In this document: one piece after another, positions 1 to 13,232 of the stretch
Layout: the number at the start of each line of letters is the position of its first letter
How positions within the stretch are numbered: the stretch's first letter is position 1
Assembly (NCBI GenBank): GCA_024305745.1
Contig: JAHRBS010000004.1
Span: forward strand, 806,001-870,000
DNA: 64,000 nucleotides
From: Polyporus tsugae
Lineage: Eukaryota; Basidiomycota; Agaricomycetes; Polyporales; Polyporaceae
Direction of reading: 5' to 3'
Program-made: the position numbers and the translations under genes
Notes under the pieces: generated by a model
Database searches by the model: none
What the model was told of the DNA's origin: nothing
The model's input: the letters and a program-made list of their open reading frames with translations, nothing else

Positions 1-3000
1 CCGACGAGTGCTCGGACTCCGGAGGAGAGCGGCGATAAGCATGTTTGGTGCCATATTCGGACGCGTGGCTGGACTGGGTGGCTGGACTGCCAGGAGTTCC
101 GTAGCTGCTTTGTCCCGAGACGCCTAGCGGGATGTCTCATTTACTTAAGCGTATAGGATCGATCCCGCGACGTCGTACCTTGTTCGCATTCGCAGTTATG
201 TCGCGCGATCGCGAGAGATGACAGAGACGTACTTATATGTGGCCTTCTGGGCGAGCATATCATATAGTCGCTGAAGACCGGACACGCGGACGACTTCGAA
301 CGTCGCGCTCCACCCGCCTGCCGAACAAACATCGCGGTTCGCCCGTAACGCATGTACCTGTTCCCCGTCGCCGGCCGCGGGAGCCCCAAAGGCCGAACTC
401 GGCGGAAGGGAGCTTCCATCCCAGAAGTTCGGCGTGAAGTTCCGGAGTGCCAAAGATGTAAAGTTTGGACGTCGGGGGCTTCTCACGTTCATCCGTGCGC
501 GTCCATCGCCAGACGGCAGCCGGGGCTTCTTCCTCTTCATTTCCGCCCTGGTCAAATGAGCGGCGGCGATCGAGAATACGTAGCGTGCCGCTACGCGTCT
601 GCCTTCTCTTGACCTGAGTCAGTGCTGCTTCGACGTAACTTCCTTGCGAGGACGGTCTTGTTAACGTTGTGTCGGACAGCCTGTCCGGAAGCAACGATTG
701 CCAGTTTCAACAGGACATCGATGCCGCCGGATCCGGACGATGTGACCAGTCGGTGAGATGCTCGTACGGCGTGTCCGTGTTCCATTGCCATTGTGTGAAT
801 GAAGGACAGATCCATCGCCATCGCTCAACCCACGTCCGACGTCGACGGGGAGGCCCCTGGGTTAAATATGAAAGTCTCCAAGTTCGTGCCTTGGATCCAG
901 ACACGTCATCTCAGCCTGGCGGCGTCAGGCTCTCCAGCGCAAGGTCAAAACGCTATCAACTCACCGCGCAAACGCCCCCCGTACCCCAGCCACGTCACGG
1001 AGGAATGGTCGAAAGCCTCGTTGCAACCCCAGTGACGTCGGGCCGCGCACACATCGACGAACCGCAGCACTTCAGCCACCTTCCCGCACGCTGCTGATTG
1101 GATGGTGCGGCGTCCGGATTCGGAACACCGAACAAGCCACGCCAAGCCATCCTGCTCGTCTGGACTTTTATGGACAGATACAATAGCCGCGTTCCCATCA
1201 AGGACGCGGGGTTGTGGCGTCACTGCTGTGTCCAATAGGCCGGCGACCTGACCGCACCGCGCGCCAGTCACTAGGCCTCGGCGGCCGATCGCATCGATAC
1301 CGGACGAGCGCGAGGACACGACGGGAAAGTGCTGGAACTGGAACTTTGCGGTCACAGTTCGCCTCCCAGGCAGGCGATGGGAAGTTGGGAACGCGAACCT
1401 TAGCTTCACCTTTCACAGCAGGCCGGCATCTGCGGTCGTCGGTCGCTTCCCGCCCGATGCGCGACCCGTCGACAGGGCACGTATCGGCCGGTCGAACGTT
1501 CAACAAACTTCGGCTCGCGACGTCTCAAGAACGTTCATCCATTCTTCCGACCCGTGCGAACGCGCGGGCGGCGTCTGTGTCACTAGCTATTAGTATATGT
1601 ACTTAATCAGTCTCAGCCTCAGTAACGCCAAACTCAATTGCTCAAATTGCCATCGCCATCTTCTTCGTTCGAATCCGAACCTGCCCGCGACGGTCCGAGC
1701 CAAAGCCGAGCTCTCGCGATTGATGGCATGACACACCACAAGGATAGACCTTTCCTGGTGGTCAGGGGCACCTTTCGAATTTGAATCTCTCTCGCTCACC
1801 TTCCCTATTCCGGCCGTCCTCGCAGGCGCTCCGCCGTGCTGATCATCTGTTCATGTGCATGTGTGCGCGTGCGCGTGCGCTGCTTCAGGCTGCTTCTGGG
1901 AATATGATCTGCCGTCCGCCGTCCGTCGTCGTTGTGATCTTCAGAGGCCGCATCATGCACATGGGTTTGTGGACTGTTTTTCGTTGCCAGCGGCGCCGAG
2001 CCGCAGGACTCAGATGGCGTAAACAAACACATGCGCACTGTATATGGCCAAGAGGTGCCGGTCGGTTCACGGACAATTAATGCTCAACGAGCCCCCACTA
2101 CGTCGGGACGTGCAAGAAACATTGTGGATTCGTCGCGCTCTTTATAAACCTTTGCTAGTTGGTAGCCTGCAGGTGCGAAGAAGCGGGCGCGTAGCATGTA
2201 CTTATGAAGACGTTGCGTCGAGTACGCCGGCGGCGGTAAGCGTAGCGTCGAAGATCTGATCCTGGAAGAGGTAATTTTCCATAAATCGACACCGGGCCCA
2301 GAACCGTTGAAAACTGACGGCGTGCGAATGGAGGCCAGTCAGCGCGCTGCGAGCTGCGGGCCAACGGCGGCGGCCTGTCCACGTCAGGCATGGGATGGTG
2401 CAGTATCCGGAACCCTGGTTTGACACTGCCGCGTGTGGGAGGAGGAGAGTGAGACGGAGGTGGCGGAGGGTGGAGGCGCAGGGATCCACCGATCCAAGGC
2501 CCGAGACGTCGGGGCGTCGGGACCACTAGTGGTGCCTCACGCTAACTTTTGCCTGACGACAGACGACAGCAGACGACGCAGCGAATTCGATCCGTCAGGA
2601 TCCGTCACGAAAAGTAAATTGCGTCGGGCGCATGCCGCACGCGCTAACTTCTACGCGGTAAGCACGGGCGGGATCTGAGACAGCCTCAGGCCGCCTTGTG
2701 GCCTCGAGTGCGCCGTCGAGGGGCTGGCGCTGGCTCTTCAAGCTTCAGCGCTTCAGCTTCGAGGCTCCAGGTCGCGCCCTGACGTTTGACAGTCTGGGCC
2801 CCCCGGTTGCGGGTCCGATGGCTGGGATCAGGCTCAAGCTGGGGCTGCGTGCGCGCGCGGGATGGCGGGAAGCTCGTGATCGTCCAGGTGAGATGGTGTG
2901 GCGCTCGGGCTTGAGTCTGCTTGAGTTGGGAGGACAAGGCCAGATAAGATCAAGGCGACATCGCGGCGGTCCCGGTTCTGCAGAGTGCGCATGCGAGCGT

Positions 3001-4926
3001 GGGAGGGCGAGGGAAGAGCGGCACGGCTCGCGAAACGTCTGCGGGAATGGGCGTCGGTCCGTCGGCAAGCGGGGGCTGTGTCGGGAAATTGGAATGGACC
3101 CGGAGAGAGATGAGCCGCGGCAGGTGGCTGGTGGTTTCGCTTGCCACAATCGGCAGCTGTACGACGCGATGACAACGTCACCAGGGTCTGCCATCTTGGG
3201 GTGGGACACTGGAAGGAGGCGCCAGTGCGAGAACGGTGTTTTCCGCGGGGCGGGCGGGCATCACGTCAGGCTCCACGCACCCAACCGTGAAGATTCGCAT
3301 CGGGCAGATGGGTCAGCCGTGGCGTCGGCCGTCAGGAGGAGCGCGCGCACCCACGCGCACGGCGTCCAGCCAAATTCAGCCCATGACAGGCCCCTCGCGT
3401 TCTGGAATTCCGTGCCCCGAATGTGGCTGGCGCGTTCGGATGGTGGGGGAGCAGATCGCAGATTTGATCGTGCGGAGCGGTCGCGTGCCCGCCTGCGCAT
3501 CGCACGATGCGCCAAGGGGGGCGCACGAAACCTTGTCCATCCATCCGATCTGGGCGGCGTCGTTCGAGACACCTCTCGCCTTCTCGTCTTGCCCGTCGCG
3601 GCCCCTGGCCCGACTTACCCGCCCATGATGCTGGCGTGGCGCCTGATTCAAGTGCTGCTCTGAAATGACTTGTGACGGGAAAGGCTAGTGTTAGGATAGG
3701 CGTGCAGGGGTGCAGTGTTGGGATCTGGATATCTGGATGGTTCTGAATGTGCCGCAGTGCGATGGTGGGAACTCAATGTCGGCGGCTGTTGGGAATCGGG
3801 AGCAGCGCTGCCCTGACATTGCGGCGGCGCGGAGCTGCTTCGCCATCTGTCAAGTGAAGAAGTGACGCGAGCGGTTTGCAGCAGAGCAGCGTTTGCGCTT
3901 CCGCTCTGGGCTCGGCGCGTGTGCCCTTGGATTTGACGACGTCCTGGAGGGATCGTGATCGCTTTAACGCAGCGGCTGCCCTCCGGGGCAAGGTGGGAGC
4001 TGGTGGGAGCTGCCGCCACGCATCGGGCGGTGGCTCGGTGCTCTCGACCCGTGCATCCGGGATTACTTAGGTGATGGAGCAGGGAGATTGTTCTGGCACT
4101 CGCAGCGAGGGGCTGAGGACGGCTCGCGCTGCAACGGTGTGCTTGAATGCTGACTGCATAGGGAGTGGTGGATGGGATGCACTCATGAATGAACGAACTA
4201 TGTAGCAAGAGGCCGAAGGCATGGTGATGTCCGGATGGCGATGATCTGCAGGGAGCTTGCTGAGAATCCATAAAGCGAAGGGACATGAGCTTGTGGCGGG
4301 GGAACGAGGCGTGGAGAAGCTCAAGCACGGCCAAAGGGGATGAAAGAAGCTCATGTGGACGTGCATTTATCGCGATTGGAGGCAAAGGAGTTGATTATCG
4401 CGAGGGAGCAGCCCAAACGGGAACTGCAGAGGAACGCCCGGCGTCTGGGAGAGTGGTGGGCGGACAGGATCGGAAGCGAGGAGGGAACATGCGGAAGGGC
4501 ATGAGCAGTGCAGGCCGGTGAGAGCGTTCTCAAATGGGCAGGCCCAAGACGCTGGATCGGAGGGAAGATCTCGATCCAGGAAGATTGGATAGTTGCCGAA
4601 GAAGGGCCGATGCGTCGGGGGATGGTCCGCCTGATTTGGACAGTTGCATTTGCTTGGAGACGGGGAAGGAGACGCGCGTGTTTTCAGAGATTCCAATCTT
4701 GCCAATTTGTGTAGGCGCTGGTGTGAGCTGGGGGGGAGATCTCTGATCGTCTTCCTCTGCGCCCTGATCTCTCTCCCGCAGCCACTTATATACTCCTTCT
4801 CTCGAACACGGTCCCCCTTTCGCAATCGCCTCCGTCTCGCCCCCCTTCCGCCCCCCAACGACACCGACACCCCCGCCGCCGACACTCTCCCGCTTCCGGT
4901 GGCCCCCTCCCATCCAACCCCCCACC
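1..4926. other. Gene-poor region upstream of CYC8
   Basis: No ORF here looks coding. The longest open frames (2698-3663 on +, 3648-4385 on -) have compositions expected of stop-poor GC-rich DNA: many Arg, Gly, Ala, Ser and Pro, with no domain or hydrophobic pattern. The last ~180 bases before 4927 are strongly pyrimidine-rich, like a fungal core promoter and leader. The remainder may be long regulatory DNA for CYC8 or simply intergenic. I recognise no mobile element. Confidence 0.5.
4787..4792 (+). promoter_or_regulatory. TATA-like box upstream of CYC8
   Basis: TATATA lies about 135 bases before the CYC8 start codon, followed by a long C/T-rich stretch typical of fungal transcription start regions. 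This is seen in sequence only; the start site itself is not determined. Confidence 0.4.
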
Positions 4927-7900
4927 ATGTCCATGCGCACCCCCCGCCAAGCGGATCGGGACATCCGCCTCCACGACCCCCACCACTCGCACTCACTCCC
5001 CCCTCCCTCACATCCACACCCACATCCACCTCATCTCAACGGGAATGGACTTGCAACCCCCAATGCCCACGCAGGTCCCTCGAGGGGCGCACCGATTGCG
5101 TCTCAGGTCCTTTCTCCCTCCACCCAGCCAGCTGCTGCGAATGGCGAGGACAAGACAAACCCCCTTCATATTTTGAGCCAAGCGAACGAGCAGACATGGT
5201 TGATGATTGGTGCGTGTCACGCTAGCGCCTGCACAAGGGTGCCAATCAGACTGAAGACTCGGATCACCAGGTCGAGTAGCCGAGCAAATGGGCAACCTAG
5301 AGCACGCGTTATCCGCATATGAGAACGCGCTCCGCCACAACAGTCACTCGCTCCCTGGTCTCACCCAAGTGGCTGGCATTGCCCGGATCAAAGAGAATTA
5401 TCCCAAGGTAAGCGTCAGATCAAACCTTAACCGACGCCCTTCACGTTCTCTGTCTTACGTCATCCCTCCGCTATCATCCGCCCGATCTATCTGCGCCTGA
5501 CGTGTGCGCTGACCACGCTTGTTCTCCCACAGGCAGTCGAGTACTTCCAGGCTGCGCTCCAGGTCCAGGGTGACAACGGCGAGGTGTGGTCCGCCCTCGG
5601 TACGTCCCGCCTTCGCTCATTCCCACAGTGCCCTCTTCTCACTCCCACGCAGGCCATTGTTACCTAATGCAGGATGATCTGCAAAAGGCCTATGCCGCAT
5701 ACCAGCAGGCTTTGTACTTCCTTCCCAATCCCAAGGTTCGTTTCCCCAACACGTGTTCACAAGGCACTCCGCTCACATCCCGCTCTCCCCCAGGAGGACC
5801 CGAAGCTATGGTACGGCATCGGCATTCTCTACGATCGCTACGGCTCGTTGGATCACGCCGAAGAAGCCTTCTCGTCCGTTCTTAAGATGGACAAGGGTGA
5901 GTCTCTCTCGGCATCATCGGGCGACTATCGCGTGCTCATTTACTAGGTCTAGACTTTGACAAGGCGAACGAGATCCTCTTCCGCCTGGGGATCATCTACA
6001 AGCAGCAGGGCAAGTATGCGGAGAGCCTAGAGTGCTTCGATCGCATCTTGCGGAATCCTCCCAGCCCCCTCGCGCATGCAGACATCTGGTTTCAGATCGG
6101 CCATGTCTTTGAGCAGCAGCGTGATGTACGTCCTCTCTGATGCGATCCGCTTCACTTTCATTAATCCGATGTGCCTCTTTGCAGCATGTTCGCGCGAGGG
6201 ATGCGTACGAGCGCGTGGTTCAGGAGAACCCCAATCACGCGAAGGTCCTCCAGCAATTGGGCTGGTTGTACCACCAAGACGGCTCCTCGTTTCAGAACCA
6301 GGAGCTCGCAATCCAGTACCTGACAAAAAGCCTGGAAACTGGTCAGTGTGAACCGCGTTTCGGCGGTGATTCCGGTCTGACGCCATGTTACTCAGATCCG
6401 GGCGATGCGCAGAGTTGGTATCTGTTAGGTCGGGCGTACATGGCCGGCCAAAAATACAACAAGGCGTACGAGGCCTACCAGCAGGCTGTGTACAGGGACG
6501 GGCGGAATCCGACCTTCTGGTGCTCCATTGGCGTCCTCTACTTCCAGATCAACCAGTATCGTGACGCACTAGACGCTTACTCCCGCGCCATTCGAATCAA
6601 CCCGTACATCTCGGAGGTGTGGTTCGACTTGGGTAGTCTCTACGAGAGCTGCAACAACCAGATCTCGGATGCTATCGACGCATACGCCCGCGCCGCCGAG
6701 CTTGACCCCACCAACACCGCCATCACCCAACGCCTCGCGCTCCTCAAGAACGCTCAGGCTACCGGTCAAGCGTTGCCCGCTGCCCCTGGTCCCCAGGATG
6801 TACACCCTACCGCCTACGCAAACCCTATGATGCCACCAGCCGGTCTCGGCGGTCCCCCCCTCGTGATGCAGGGAAACTCGCGCCCACTGTTCCCAGCTGA
6901 TGCTCGGAATGGTGCCACGGACCTCCCCTTGCCAATTCCTCCCCAGTTGCAGAACAGGAACTCGCCGGGGCCTTTCCGAGGGGGCCCCCCGCCACCCCTC
7001 GTCCTCAATGACGCGCGTCTTGTTCCCTCGCACACGCCGCTCGCACCGATGGATGTCGACAGGCCCCCCATTCACGGACGCGAGCACTCGAACTCGTTCC
7101 CCCCTCCTCCCGGTCGTGACGTCGGCCCCCGTGGGCCCGCTGGCGGTCTGCTTCACCATCCCGCGCCCCAGCCACAGGGTCCTCCGGAGGCGCTCCGCCA
7201 CTCTGCACACCCCCAGCACCCGCACGAGCCCCCATTCCACCCGATGCGGGTTCCTTCGACGTCCGCCTCTCCCCCACCTCATGCGCGCCCCCGTTCCGTC
7301 ATGATGAACTATTCCGACCGCCCCCCTTTGGGCCCAGCGCAAGGTGCCAGCTCTAGGCGTTCCCCTCCGCCCCCAGCTTACGCGCGCGATGGGCCTGGCT
7401 GGGACAGGCGGGTTCCTGTCGACGGTCCCGATTGGCCTGAGCGTGAGTCCCGCGGCCGGCCTCCTCCAATGGATTATGGTCGCCCCCAGTCGCAGTTCCA
7501 CTCGCGTGGGCACTCGCCTGCCGTGCCCCAGCGACGGAACAGCTCGCGCTCTACGCGGGAGCGCAGCCCTCCTGAGGCTTCCCCCCGTTCAGCGCATCCG
7601 GGATACCCTGGCGCGGCTCAGTACTGGGAGGCGAAGAACGGTGCGCCCGGTCCCGGCCGGCGTGCTTCGCCGCCTCCCGCTCGTCCGCCTATTCACGACA
7701 TGGCACATGAGCCGGCGGGCCGGCGATACGACCCTGCGCGCGAGTACGAACGCGGCCCGGACCGTGAGGTCATGTTGGAGTCTCGGCCTGACATCCCCTA
7801 CGCGAGCTCCCCTCAGGCGATGCGCATGCCCTTGACGCACCAGCAGCAGGGGCGCACGTCGGAGAGCCCCCACCTCGCGGCGCAGCAGGTGGCTGGGCTT

Positions 7901-8932
7901 GGCGATCCGAAGCAGGGCCGACGACGTCAAACCCGCGACAAGGATTCCGAGTCGAACTCGTCGGTAACGGCGGGCGACTCCGGGAAGAAGGAGCGGAAGC
8001 GGCGCGCGCCCCAGCAGAAGCGCGTCAAGGAGGAAGGCCAGCGTCTCGATGGTCCGTACGATGGGCCGGGGGCCGTGCAAGGCGCGTTCAAGGTAGACTT
8101 CGGTCGCCCGAAGGGTGTCGCCAGTCCCGAGCCGTCGAGCTCGAACGGCTCCGCGTCAGCGAACAGGTCAGTGCAGCCCTCGCCGACCAACTCAACCCAC
8201 TTCACGCCCTCTCGTCACCTCGACGAGGACTACGACGAGGGCGTCGCGGACGCACTGATCGGTCTCAAAAACTACCAGCCATCCGACCCTCGCGGCTTCG
8301 CTGCACCCTCCGGTCCTGGTGGACAGCGCCTTCCGCTCGGTGCGTCGCCACCTCAGCAACACCTCGTGCGCCGTCCATCAGTCTCGTCGCGCACGTCGCC
8401 CTCGACGAACAAGCGGCCACTGAGCCCAGGGCCCGAGGACCAACCCGACGTCAAGCGCTCCCGCATAGGCAGCATGAGCCAGCGCGTGTCGCCACCTTCG
8501 AATGGGCGGCCAACGCCCACGCCCGGACCCGGTACGCGTCTCAGCCCCATTCCCTTCCGCCAGCAGCCAACGTCCCACTCCCCAGACATGCGGCAGCCCC
8601 CGCTGGAGAGCGCGCGGTCGTCGTACCCGCCGAGCCCGCAGCTGCCCACGATGCTCCCGCCGCACCCGCGCCCGCTCGGTGCGGGGCTCGCGGGGCACCT
8701 ACCGCCCATGGCGACGACGCGCTCGCCGCCGTCGACGGTAACAAGCCCGGCGGAAGACGAGCGGATGGGGTCGCGGTCGGCGTCGCCGCCGCGGGGCAAG
8801 CGCGAGATCGTCTTGGGACAGGCGTCGCCCACGGTGGGGCCGGGGTCCGGTACGATGAAGGGGACGCCGTCGCCGTCGTCGAGCAACGGGGCGGGGAGCG
8901 TGGGTAGGGATCGGGATCGGCCTGTCGCGTGA
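4927..8932 (+). CDS. Cyc8/Ssn6-type TPR general transcriptional co-repressor
   Basis: Exons 4927-5209, 5271-5407, 5533-5599, 5653-5735, 5794-5896, 5947-6125, 6185-6341 and 6396-8932 join to 1181 codons. Residues ~85-460 are consecutive tetratricopeptide repeats with the very conserved Ssn6 wording, for example GHCYLMQDDLQKAYAAYQQA, LWYGIGILYDRYGSLDHAEE and RDGRNPTFWCSIGVLYFQIN. The remaining ~720 residues are Pro/Ser/Gln/Arg-rich and look disordered, with a basic nuclear-localisation-like patch near residue 866 (KKERKRRAPQQKR). Family knowledge: Cyc8 pairs with Tup1 in the nucleus and is recruited by DNA-binding proteins to repress glucose-, stress- and mating-regulated genes. The ATG at 4927 has ACC before it and is followed at once by the conserved frame. 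All seven introns are 50-125 nt GT-AG and lie in the first 1.5 kb. Confidence 0.95.
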
Positions 8933-11900
8933 GCACCGTTTCCTTCTCTTTGTGCGCTGCCTGTATGGCGCTGGGTGTGTGCGGTCGTTCATCGTTTGCG
9001 TTTGCTTTTGTTTTTGGGTCACGGTTTCTCGATGCTCAGACGGAGCGCGATGGTCAACGCGAACGTGCAGGGGCGGTTCAGGTACTAGTGTCGGTTCTGG
9101 TTCTGGTCCTGGTTGTTTGGCTGGGGCGGTCGTTCTCGGTCGTGTCTGTGGTTCGTCCCGTCGTCATCTCGTCTCTTCCTCTCCCTTGTCGCTCGCATTA
9201 GTCCTCAACGGCATCTTTGTCTGTCATGAAGCCTTGCTTTGTATATAATCGGTCTTTTCTACTTCCAGTCTCTGTCCCTATCTCTCCCCCACTCGTCTCG
9301 TATGTAGCTAGTATCGATAGTAGCATTATAGCATCTGTCCCATACCACCATCTCCATTCTTCTCTCTCTCTCTCGTCGACAGACCAAGTAGCAAGCATCC
9401 GTCTGGCATTAAGGGACGTTACACGTTACAAGTTTACAAGTTACAAGCTACGTCATGTATGGTATGCGCAAGCACATGTTACAGCATTCCCCCTTCTGTG
9501 TTCCGCGTACGAGCAATGCATGGCACCCCACTTTGTCGAATTGTGAGTGCAAGAGAAGATGGAACGTAGACGTCTCAAGTGCGGCCTCTGAATCGTTTCC
9601 GATCGCTTCGTACATAGCCAAAGACAACGCCTCGAGCGTCGGACTCGGAGGTTGACGTTGAGCATGGGAGCGGTGGCGTCCAGCTCGGGTTGGGCAACCG
9701 TGCTTGAACGTGGCGCCATGGCGTGGAATGGCGTACGTCGAATATTAATGAAGTCCATACGGTATGTGGCAGGTCGAGTTTCAGGAATCGGCGTAATTGT
9801 CTCAGATGCAGAGCCTCTGGGGACTTCGGAAAAACGAATGCGAGTCAGGGTACTTACGCGTGCAGTATATGTACAGCGCCGCTAGCCATGACACGCATCA
9901 TGGGAGTATCATGGGCCCGGCGTAGCTCTCCTGATTGTCTGGCCAAGAACTTGGTAAGTACTGTAAACGCTCTCGAACGCTTGGACGTCTCGGGGGCCGG
10001 TAAGTAGTGGACACTGGACTGAATGAGCTGAACGCTGGCTTTTGAAGAATCGGTGATCGGCGATCGATCGCGCGATGTGTGGATTGTATGTACTGTGACT
10101 ACTGTACGCGCAGAGAGTCTGGATTCGGCGTCGTTTTGCTCGGCAAGGACCAGGGAAGGGAGTCGGACGTCACGATGCGGTAAGGACGCTAAGTACTGCA
10201 ATTCTCGTTCTCTTCTCTTTTTATTAAGTGTTGGTATAGGTACTTACGGGTCGATGCTTGCGGATGGCGAACCAGGGGTGGTCGGAGGTGACGATATGAT
10301 GATCGTGGCAGCCGTCGCGATCATCCTTCAACGAGTTGAGGGTGGGAGGTAAGTATGGGCTGGTATGGGCGAGGCCATGGAGGCACGGTGGCCTAGGCCC
10401 CCATCACGATGCCAGGTACTTGGTAAGTTATGTGGATCGGCCCGCCAAGGTAGGCACGTCGTCGTTGCCCGACCTGGGAACGGATGAGCCAACCCGGCTG
10501 CCGGAGCTGCTGCTAGGACGAAGGCGAACAATGCACTGCTGAAAGAGCAGTGCCAATGTATGTAGAGTAGACGATCGACTCTGGGGTGGGAGAGCTCAGG
10601 CCTCAGGTCGCGCAGGGGGCACTTGACTTCGTATTTCCGATTCATATCGCACGCACCGGCGGCCGCGACTCCTGTCTGCCTTTGGAACTGGGACTAGTAC
10701 TGTCGGCAGACGGATCGGACAAGAGGGTGGTGTGACCGCAGAGGGGTGAGCTTGAGTGGGCTGCGTACAATGAATGCTGCGTTGACAGGAGCAGACAGGG
10801 TATTCCTGGTGGCGGAGCGAAGGCCGATTTTAACCTCGACTGCGCCCGCGAGCGTGACCGCAGGGTTTCTGGGTCACTCGCCCGTCGGATCCGGGCCCGA
10901 AGCCTATCCCTGGATGTGGTGCGCGAAGGGACCCTGAGGCCTGCGGTCTGAGCATGGTGAATGAATTCGACGTCGGCAGTCGCCAAGGACCCGGAAACTG
11001 GTTGGAAGGTTCTGAGAGGATCAGCCCCAGGTCATAAACCTGCGTTCTGCCTGACCTTCGCTGGAAGGACGAAGGAGGGCGGAGATGAGGTCGACATTAA
11101 TCTCGGGAAATAGACGGGCATGACGGACTGCGGCAACTCATGAACAACTGCAAAACACACGGCACCCGAAGGTGGGGGCCAGATACGGGTATAACAGTCA
11201 CTGTGGTCTTGTTCCTCGTCGTTACACGATGCATCCGTGCGTGCATGGCGATCTGTGAAGGGCAAACGCTATGTCACACGTGCAAAGGCTTCAAGAGACC
11301 AGTCGAACGCACCAGACCCCCGGCACCCGCACCTAAATGCAATTGTGAGCGGGCCTGGACTTGATCACGATTGCTGGCCAGTGTCCAAACGTTCAGGTAA
11401 GTAAGTAGTTGAGTACTATATTCATACGTAACGTGAGCGACGTTGCCACCGACCGAACCCGATAGCAGTGTCCGACAGGTGCGCCCTCGCGACGTGGCGC
11501 ATGCGGGGCATCGGTGTAGAGGCCAGGCACCCGAATTAGGAACGCGGTCGACACTCGCCCATCGGCGGAGAAAGAACCCTACATACATAGAACCGCGGTG
11601 GTGACGGCTTGTGCGCAGAGAGAGAAGCGTCGACGATCGAGCTGCTGGGCGAATTCTAAAACTGTCAGCTACTGTACTTACATCAAAAAGTTCCCTTCAC
11701 AGAACTGGGTACTTACAGCCTCTCGTTGAGGAGATGATCGATCTCCAAAGCGACAATCGTCGCTGTGGTTGCTTTCGAGACACGACACCGCTTCCGCCCA
11801 AACCACCGTATACCCCCTGCCGCTCCCGCTCCCGACGTGACAGCTGGCAGAAACATGAAACAAGGGTCCGGAGGTGCATGCACACCGGTACGCCTGCAGG

Positions 11901-13232
11901 GGTTGCCTGCGGTCCTGCAAGGTGGCAGGCGATCGACGCAGTCTAGCCGATTGATTGACTTGTCTTTCAGGCGGCAGCCTATGCCTGCATAATTATAACC
12001 CGCCATGGTGATTGGCCGTGAGCTCATATAAGTATTTCGGAGGACAGAAAGTGCCTACTCACGGTATGAGATGCGTGGCCGTCGCGCACGCGCTATGCAC
12101 GACATGATGATCCACCACCTTTCGCTTTGCATTTTCGCCGGCGGCGCTATGCACTGTCATTTACTGTAACTCGAGTCGATGTCAGTAACCAACTTACTTA
12201 AACACCACCGACCGAGCCTATGGCTGCCGAGATTGATATTATTGTAGCGGATGGGATTCAAACGGGTGACAGGAAACGCGCCCTCTCGAAGAATGCCGCG
12301 GAAATGGTGACACCCGTAGTACTTACATGATGCCATCTCGGCCGTCCTTCGGCGCCGACCACCTAGAAATGTCAATATTGACCTGAGGTGTGCCAGCTGC
12401 CAGTGCTTGAACAGATCAGCCCACGATAGAGGTAGTCACGACCTATGGTGTCAGGAGGATGAGAGACCCCGGAGTTTGGCGTATTCAAAGGACCCTGACC
12501 TACGGCACTCACTGAGTACAGGCCCTATGGATTGAGGGTTAGACCTTAGGATAACCACCTGCCATCTATGTAGAACGACCTGCCTAAAATATACCGATGC
12601 AAGATCGTCGCATGTAATCATTGAATCCATCATGCAATTGGACGGGTCCAATGCGAGCCCAAACTTGTAAGCGCATCGTAAGCGTGGTACCAAGCTGAAG
12701 ACATGAATGATACAAGGCGTTCTGGGGACGTGCTTGTCGCACCGTTCCGTGCGTAGGGCCCGCTTCATGATCAACTCGTTGCATGCTGCGTGCCGGGCTC
12801 CGCATCTTGCTCCTCGGGATCAGTCTTGACATGCTTGACCATTCGAAGGAAACTACGCGATGTCTATGCATGGAAATTGGAATGAATGAAGCAAGGAGAG
12901 TACCATGTTGGAAAGATGGTTGAAGGATAGCTAGCGCTCAAAACGGCTCACGGAGAAGATTGCTGTAGACGCCCGGTCGTGAAGACCCTCCCGGGCGCCT
13001 ATTGATGCTCCTTGTGTCCAGCACGTTCCTCTGCGGACATCCGCCAATCCTCTGGCCTCAGTTTGCATGGCAGAAATTGGCAAGCCTTCCTGGTAGCTCA
13101 CCTCTTTGAATCTTACAATCTATTTCTCTCTTGCCAGGTCACAAGCAGGCTCTCCTCCCACCGCCATATCCAGGCCGCCCACAGGCTCAGGCTGTCGCCC
13201 TCTCAAGTGGTTCTCGCGGTGATACCCCCACC
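8933..13232. other. Gene desert with repeated GTACTTAC/GTAAGTAC octamers
   Basis: About 4.3 kb without a convincing ORF. It starts with the T-rich 3' flank of CYC8. From 9.8 to 12.3 kb the heptamer TACTTAC or its complement GTAAGTA appears at 9851, 9954, 10000, 10241, 10349, 11397, 11401, 11675, 11710 and 12320, often as GTACTTAC. GTAAGTA resembles a splice donor, but no coding exons adjoin these sites. I see no terminal repeats or transposase. Confidence 0.5.

Noticed and set aside
1667..1684. GTTCG...CGAAC hairpin resembling a tRNA T-arm
   Set aside because: No acceptor stem, D-arm or anticodon arm can be folded around it.
2698..3663. 321-codon open frame on the plus strand
   Set aside because: Composition is that of stop-poor GC-rich DNA (Arg/Gly/Ala/Ser), with no domain, no hydrophobic pattern and several competing frames on both strands.
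3648..4385. 245-codon open frame on the minus strand upstream of CYC8
   Set aside because: Ser/His/Pro/Arg-rich with no motif; probably chance in promoter DNA.
9851..12326. Repeated GTACTTAC words considered as a CRISPR array
   Set aside because: Spacing is irregular, the unit is only 8 bp, both orientations occur and the genome is eukaryotic.
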